Assembly (NCBI GenBank): GCA_027492485.1 | Contig: JAPUER010000053.1 | Span: 1 to 64,000, forward strand | Reading direction: 5' to 3' | DNA length: 64,000 bases | From: Betaproteobacteria bacterium | Lineage (GTDB): Bacteria; Pseudomonadota; Gammaproteobacteria; Burkholderiales; Casimicrobiaceae | Shown: positions 58,946 through 64,000 of the stretch, one piece after another | Position numbering within the stretch: position 1 is the stretch's first letter | Layout: every line of letters begins with the position of its first letter | Notes under the pieces: generated by a model | The model's database searches: none | The model's input: the letters and a program-made list of their open reading frames with translations, nothing else | Told to the model about the DNA's origin: nothing | Program-made: the position numbers and the translations under genes

Positions 58946-60206
58946 ACCCCAGCAGCGCCAGTGTCCGCGCGGTGGCACCGCGGTGTGCAGCGACAAACTG
59001 TCGGGCTGCCTCGGCCGCTTGTGCGCGCAACACCGGGGCATCCAGCCACGCAGCAACCGCGTCCAGCGCTGCTTTCGAGTCGGCGACGGCAATCGCGGCG
59101 CCGGCGGCGATGGCCTCGTCAGCCGCCTGCTGAAAGTTGAACACCGACGGCCCGAGAATCACCGGCACGCCCACCGCACAGGGTTCGATCAGGTTTTGAC
59201 CTCCCGTGCCCGCGAGCGTGCCACCCATCACCACTGCCGTGGCTTGCGCGTAGTAGGCCAGCATTTCGCCCATGCTGTCGCCGATCACGACCTCCGCGTC
59301 GGGATGGGTGGAGGCGTTGCTGCGGCGGGCGACGCGAAGGCCCAGTTCGCGGGCAAGCGCAACCGTGCCGTCCCAACGCTCCTGATGACGGGGCACGATC
59401 ACGGCAACCGCCTGCTGGCGCAATGGATGCACGGCGAACGCCCGCAGCAGCAAGGCTTCCTCGCCGTCACGCGTCGAGCCGGCAACCCAGAACGGTCGTC
59501 CACCGGCGAGGTGCTGCGCGAGTTGCCGGCCGCGTTCGCCGTTATCGACCGGAATATCGAGATCGAACTTGACGTTACCGGTGACATGAACGTTGCTGGC
59601 ACCAAGGCCGCGAAACCGCTCGCCGTGCGCCGGTGACTGCGCGGCAACGCCTTCCAGCAGACCCAGCATGCGGCGCGTCAGCTCGCCGCCCCTGGCATAG
59701 CCGTCGGCCGAACGCTGCGACAGCCGCGCGTTGATCAGCCAGAGCCTGACACCCGCACGCGAGGCAACGTCGCAGACGCCTGGCCACAGCTCGGTTTCCA
59801 CCAGCAAGCCAATGGCCGGACGCACAGCCGAAAAAAAACGCCTGAGCAGCCAGGGCGCGTCGAACGGCAAATAGCAGATGGCGACCGGAGTATCGCGTTC
59901 GCCGGCCAGCAACGATTGCAGCGTGGCGCGTCCGGTCGGGGTAGTGCAGGTGACCAGCAGGCGCAGGCCACGCGCCTGCAACGCCCGCACGACCGGCAGC
60001 ACAGCGCGGGCCTCGCCCACCGACACGGCATGCATCCACACGTCGAACGACCCGGCGGGGCACGCGAACCCGAGTCGTTCCCGCCAATGTTCCCGGTACG
60101 CCGGATTTCCCGTCGCACCAATGCTCTTCCGCCACAGCCGCGCGAGCGCAAAGGGCAAAACAGGGAGCCACAGCGCGCTGTAGGCAAGACGGAACCAGAG
60201 GGGCAT
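58935..60206 (-). CDS. waaA: 3-deoxy-D-manno-octulosonic acid (Kdo) transferase
   Basis: The 423-residue enzyme has an N-terminal membrane anchor (FRLAYSALWLPVLPFALARLW) and the GT30 pattern: WMHAVSVGEARA, TCTTPTGRATL, LVETELWPGV with the catalytic acid, INARLSQRSADGYAR, GNVKFDLDIP, VAGSTRDGEEALLLRAF, VIVPRHQERWDG, and MGGTLAGTGGQNLIEPCAVGVPVILGPSVFNF. It attaches Kdo to lipid A precursor during lipopolysaccharide synthesis. It is convergent with the regulator gene and shares 11 bases of the 3' end. Confidence 0.95.
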   Translation of the reverse strand: MPLWFRLAYSALWLPVLPFALARLWRKSIGATGNPAYREHWRERLGFACPAGSFDVWMHAVSVGEARAVLPVVRALQARGLRLLVTCTTPTGRATLQSLLAGERDTPVAICYLPFDAPWLLRRFFSAVRPAIGLLVETELWPGVCDVASRAGVRLWLINARLSQRSADGYARGGELTRRMLGLLEGVAAQSPAHGERFRGLGASNVHVTGNVKFDLDIPVDNGERGRQLAQHLAGGRPFWVAGSTRDGEEALLLRAFAVHPLRQQAVAVIVPRHQERWDGTVALARELGLRVARRSNASTHPDAEVVIGDSMGEMLAYYAQATAVVMGGTLAGTGGQNLIEPCAVGVPVILGPSVFNFQQAADEAIAAGAAIAVADSKAALDAVAAWLDAPVLRAQAAEAARQFVAAHRGATARTLALLGFTA

Positions 60207-60362
60207 GGTTCGGAATTATCGCGTGCCTGCCGGCTGGCAGTAGGCGCGACGCGACTCAGCGCCAAGCAACGCGCAATCGCCGCGGCGACGTCAACCCGTT
60301 CGGCGTATGCCCCACCCGCTCAAGTAGGGTATGAGCTGCCAGGCCCACATATACTGGGGCGC

Positions 60363-63300
60363 ATGCAGACCGATTGCTCGTTGGCCGATGATGGCGCCGG
60401 AGTGGGCTCGCCTGTTGCTCCCACGCGCAACACCAACGTAGTTTGGTCGCTTGGTCTGGAGTTGGTGTCTGCTGCCGAATTGCGAGCTTGGTTGACGGAT
60501 GGTCGAGCACGACAAATCACCGCGAGCGCTCCTTGGCCGCCGCGTGCGGGGCACGCTTTGCCCCCTGCGATCCTGGACGCAGTCAGGCATAGCCGCATTG
60601 AGCGCATCCAGATACAGCTTCCATGTGCGCTAGACGACTGGGCGTGGGAACAGGAACTCATCGATGTCGGTGGAGCGGCCGGATACGCGATACCGCGCTA
60701 TCTGACCGACGTCGAATCTGTCGCAGAAGTTTCTGCCGATGGAATGCGTTTGGTCGTCGAACGTGATGGCGCAGGCGCTGGACACCTTTTGGCTGCCGGT
60801 CTCGCACAGCAGGTGGGGCGTCCGGTGCTGGCAGTCACAGATCGGGTGACGGCAGACCAGCGTGCGGTCCTGGAAACATTGCTGCGTAGCCATTGGCGCG
60901 CACCCGTGTGGTTTTCGCAGGCGCTAGATCATTCCCTGCGCCAACTTGACCTGCCATTGGCGTGCTGCCGGTTGTACGGAGACCAGAGCGGCCCCACGGA
61001 CGACACCGAGCAAGCTTGGCGGCCCGTGACTGCGGTAAGCATCGACGTGGTCGATTCCACGCCGTTGATCAACAGCGCGAAGGGCGAGCGCTACGGTCAG
61101 ACAATGCAGGCGTACTACCGCCACTGCCGCGAAATCACCGAGCACTACCAGGGCTCCCTGGAAATGCCACGCAGCGATGATGGTCTTATCGCCTATTTCG
61201 GATTTCCTCGCGCCATTGAGGGTGCCGCTAGCCGAGCGATGATGGCCGCCTGGCGTTTGAGCCAGACGCTGGATCGAATGGGGCTGAAAGTGCGGATCGG
61301 TGTCGCATCCGGCGAGGTGGCCGTAAACACGCAGTTGGCCTATGGCGCGGGCGTACATTTGGCGGCACGGGCTCGTGCGCTGGCGCAACCGGGCCAAATC
61401 ATCGTGGCGCCGGCGACGCTACCACGCATCGGTCCCGAGTTCCGACTTGAGGTGTTCGCGCGGGACGTGGCGCTGAAGGGCTTCGCCGATGCATTTACCC
61501 TGTATCGACTCACAGGTGTATCGATGCAGCGAACTGCGGAGCCGGGTGGCGTACGCCGTTTTGTGGGACGCCAACAGGAACTTCAAGCGCTCGGACGCCT
61601 ACTCGACGGTTGCGATGGCGCCGGATCACATTGGTGCCTGGTGCGCGGCGAAGCGGGTGTGGGCAAATCGCGACTGCTGGTCGAATTTGGGCACGAAGTT
61701 CGTCGGCGCGGCATGGTTTGTCTGCGTATGAGTGGATACCCATTGACTGAGCGAAGTCCGTTCGCTGCCATGACCGACTTGTTGCGCGACCATTGCAGCA
61801 TCGGTGCGGAGTCTCGCCCCGCCGCCGTGCGGCAGTCGGTGGTTCGCGCGATACCTGATTTGCCATCGCAGGCGATTGAACAGGTCGTCGTCTTGCTGGC
61901 GCCGACGCAGGCTGCGGTCGTTGAGCGGGCAACGGCCGACCAACGGATTGGCGACATCTTGTTGATGGCCTTGTGCGCGGTCATGCGGAGCTGCACCTGC
62001 TGCTTGATCGTCGACGACGCACACTGGATTGATCCATCCAGCCTTGATCTGCTCAGGAAGCTGCGCCTCGGTGCGCCGCCGCAGTTGCGGACCGTCGTTT
62101 TCGGCGAGCGCAATACCGGCGCGTCGCGGTTACGAATGGCTGATGTGCAGCAGATCGACCTGCGAGGCCTCTCCGACCCGGCAATGCGGGAACTGGCCCT
62201 CGACTACGGTGGCGCACCGCCTTGGGCACTGGATCGCATCATTGACCGGGCGGCCGGTGTGCCGCTTTTTCTCGAAGAGTCAATGCGCATGCTGCAACAA
62301 CGCGGGATCAATGCCATTGACGAGCTGCCGTCGACGCTCGAGGATCTTCTGGTCAGTCGTCTCGACGAACTGGGACTTGACCGCGCATTGGCACAATTGC
62401 TTTCGATTTTTGGCCGCGAATGCCGCGCCGATTACGTTGCGCACCTCCTCGAACTCGACGACCCGTTTGTCGTCGTCGCGCGCCGCCAGGGCAGCCTGGA
62501 TTGTCTGCTCGAATCGGGTTTTCTGGAGAATCTCGGCGGCTCTCAAGCGGGTTACCGCTTCCGCCATGCGTTGATCCGCGACGCCGCCTACCGCTCCATC
62601 CCCACGCGCGACCGGGAACGCCTGCACGGTCACATCGCGGCGTTGATCGAGGCGACGTCACCGGCGATTCTGCATGAACGCCCCGAACTGATCGCAGCTC
62701 ACCTGCAGGCCGCGGGACGATGCGGCGAGGCACGCGAAGCCTGGTTTGCAGCGGCCCGCAGTGCGGCGGCACGTCAGGCCTATCGTGAAGCCGTCGAACT
62801 CGGCCGGCGCGCGCTCGCCCTGGCGGACGATCTGGCAGACCCGATGGCGCGCGCCCGCTTTGCAACACGTGCACAGCAGCTGGTGGCCGCCGCGCTGGTC
62901 GCGCTGCACGGCTACGGTAGCGCCGAGGTCGAAGAGGCGTACCGGCAGGCCGAGGCGTTGGCCATCGGTCAGGACGACGCGATCGTATTGACGCGAATCC
63001 GCCTGGGACTGGAAGCCTGCTATGTGATGCGCGGCGATCTGCATCGTGCCGCGCAGATTGCCGTCGAGGCGGTGGCGAACACCGACTGGCAGCGTGATCC
63101 GCTGCTGGCGCTGCAGTCGCGCTGGGCGCTGGCCAATGTGCAGTTCCACCGTGGGCACTGGCGTGCGGCGCTCACCGGCTTCGAGGTCTGCCTCCGGCAC
63201 TACCGCAGTGCCGGTCACCGGCGTAGCGCCGTGCAGGACCCAGCAGTGATGTGCCTGGGTTACTCGTCGTGGATACTGTTCGAGCTGGGGCGCGCCGACG

Positions 63301-64000
63301 AAGCCCTTGATCGCATCGAACGCATGCTGAGCCATGCGCGAGCCCTGGAGCACCCGTTCAGTCTCGCGGTGGCACTGAGCTTCGCGGCCAGCATCAAACG
63401 GCTCTGTGGCGATACCGAGTCCGCAGTCGGCCACGCCGACGAAGCGGTCGCCGTCTGTGAGCGCGGGCAGTTCGAGGTGTGGCTGGCACATGCGTGGATG
63501 GTGCGCGGACAGTTGCTGGCCGATCACGGCATGGTGCAGGCAGGTGCCGTCGATATGGACCGAGGCTATGCACTGTGGACGGGTGGCGGCGCCCGCATCT
63601 CCTGCGCCACCTATCTGATAACCCGCGCAGAAATCCTGTTGCGCGGCGGCGAGGCCGACGCCGCGGGATTGCTGCTGGCGCAGGCCGGCGCAATCAGTCG
63701 CGTCATCGGTGAGTATTACTACCATGCCGAGCTGCGTCGTCTCCGGGGGCTGAGCGCCTGGCAGCAGGGCGATCTTGCCGCCGCCGGCCGCCAATTGCGC
63801 CACGCGCTGCGGCTCGCACAGCGTCACGCCAAACCGGGTTTGGCGCTGCGCTGCGCGCTCTCGCTTGGAGCGTGGCACGCGAGACATGGCGAGCATGCCC
63901 AGGCAACCTCCTTGATCCGCGATGCGCTCGAACACGTCGCCGCGCATAGCCGCTGCCGTGACCACCGCTGGGCCTGCCAGGCGTTGGCCGCGTGGTCGCA
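60363..64000 (+). CDS. class III cyclase-like / AAA ATPase / TPR signalling protein, C-terminus beyond window
   Basis: A single frame stays open from the ATG at 60363 to the end of the window (1,212 codons, no stop). Domains in order: an N-terminal region of about 215 residues that I do not recognise; a class III nucleotidyl cyclase-like domain (about 220-385, AVSIDVVDST with D228, SDDGLIAYFGFPRA with D273, GVHLAARARALAQPGQIIVA). Next is a P-loop ATPase (FVGRQQELQALGRLL, Walker A GEAGVGKSR from residue 429, Walker B CCLIVDDAHWID near 548), then a long helical TPR-like region to the end. In the cyclase part the usual adenine-site Lys is a Pro and the transition-state Asn is H332, so catalysis is doubtful. 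Proteins of this design are common but poorly known signal-transducing ATPases of the STAND type. No promoter or ribosome-binding site is evident. Confidence 0.85.
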   Translation, partial: MQTDCSLADDGAGVGSPVAPTRNTNVVWSLGLELVSAAELRAWLTDGRARQITASAPWPPRAGHALPPAILDAVRHSRIERIQIQLPCALDDWAWEQELIDVGGAAGYAIPRYLTDVESVAEVSADGMRLVVERDGAGAGHLLAAGLAQQVGRPVLAVTDRVTADQRAVLETLLRSHWRAPVWFSQALDHSLRQLDLPLACCRLYGDQSGPTDDTEQAWRPVTAVSIDVVDSTPLINSAKGERYGQTMQAYYRHCREITEHYQGSLEMPRSDDGLIAYFGFPRAIEGAASRAMMAAWRLSQTLDRMGLKVRIGVASGEVAVNTQLAYGAGVHLAARARALAQPGQIIVAPATLPRIGPEFRLEVFARDVALKGFADAFTLYRLTGVSMQRTAEPGGVRRFVGRQQELQALGRLLDGCDGAGSHWCLVRGEAGVGKSRLLVEFGHEVRRRGMVCLRMSGYPLTERSPFAAMTDLLRDHCSIGAESRPAAVRQSVVRAIPDLPSQAIEQVVVLLAPTQAAVVERATADQRIGDILLMALCAVMRSCTCCLIVDDAHWIDPSSLDLLRKLRLGAPPQLRTVVFGERNTGASRLRMADVQQIDLRGLSDPAMRELALDYGGAPPWALDRIIDRAAGVPLFLEESMRMLQQRGINAIDELPSTLEDLLVSRLDELGLDRALAQLLSIFGRECRADYVAHLLELDDPFVVVARRQGSLDCLLESGFLENLGGSQAGYRFRHALIRDAAYRSIPTRDRERLHGHIAALIEATSPAILHERPELIAAHLQAAGRCGEAREAWFAAARSAAARQAYREAVELGRRALALADDLADPMARARFATRAQQLVAAALVALHGYGSAEVEEAYRQAEALAIGQDDAIVLTRIRLGLEACYVMRGDLHRAAQIAVEAVANTDWQRDPLLALQSRWALANVQFHRGHWRAALTGFEVCLRHYRSAGHRRSAVQDPAVMCLGYSSWILFELGRADEALDRIERMLSHARALEHPFSLAVALSFAASIKRLCGDTESAVGHADEAVAVCERGQFEVWLAHAWMVRGQLLADHGMVQAGAVDMDRGYALWTGGGARISCATYLITRAEILLRGGEADAAGLLLAQAGAISRVIGEYYYHAELRRLRGLSAWQQGDLAAAGRQLRHALRLAQRHAKPGLALRCALSLGAWHARHGEHAQATSLIRDALEHVAAHSRCRDHRWACQALAAWS

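Overview
The window is GC-rich, densely packed bacterial DNA, most likely from a betaproteobacterium of the order Burkholderiales. The evidence for that is the birA-coaX-SPOR gene order, a Liv-type ABC transporter operon that opens with an acyl-CoA ligase, a ccmABCDE cytochrome c maturation cluster, a single-gene Kdo transferase, and a kynureninase plus tryptophan dioxygenase pair. I cannot name the genus. I see no rRNA, tRNA, CRISPR array, transposase or prophage genes.

Layout. 0-8.3 kb (minus strand): a broken nucleotidyltransferase pair, an exported M61-like peptidase, an oxidoreductase group (hydroxyacid-oxoacid transhydrogenase, ABM monooxygenase-like protein, GMC oxidase), then a GNAT enzyme, a SPOR protein, CoaX and BirA. 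8.5-15.7 kb (plus): acyl-CoA ligase, livG, livH, livM, binding protein, livF, an uptake-and-activation operon for an unknown carboxylic acid or amino acid. 15.8-20.5 kb (minus): a TPM-domain membrane protein pair, a ketopantoate reductase-like protein and a GlcD-type FAD dehydrogenase. 20.8-28.9 kb (plus): PAS-PAS-GGDEF cyclase, PaaK-like CoA ligase, a double GNAT protein, a VWA protein, hicAB, a GH19-like hydrolase and a WG-repeat protein. 29.1-36.7 kb (minus): a DUF4337-like protein, kynA, kynU, ccmG, ccmE, ccmD, ccmC, ccmB, ccmA and an MFS transporter. 37-41.3 kb (plus): a MacAB-like ABC system. 41.3-49 kb (minus): M16 peptidase, Atm1-type exporter, response regulator, cardiolipin synthase B and an EEP hydrolase. 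49-53 kb: MFS transporter, PQQ-type sugar dehydrogenase, RRM protein and a Bax inhibitor-1 family protein. 53-59 kb: tauC, tauB, tauA, a taurine:pyruvate-type aminotransferase and a divergent MocR/TauR regulator. 59-64 kb: waaA and a very large cyclase-AAA-TPR protein that runs off the end.

Many genes overlap by four bases (ATGA or GTGA), so most groups are translationally coupled. The most unusual feature is intergenic: five copies of a roughly 120-bp nested palindrome with a GTCGAC core, all apparently in the same orientation and sitting at the borders of gene modules. Other notable points are a hicAB toxin-antitoxin module bracketed by two copies of the 3' end of the VWA gene that differ almost only at synonymous sites, a cytoplasmic-looking cell-wall hydrolase overlapping a gene for an exported WG-repeat protein, and a repeat-derived linker joining two acetyltransferase domains.
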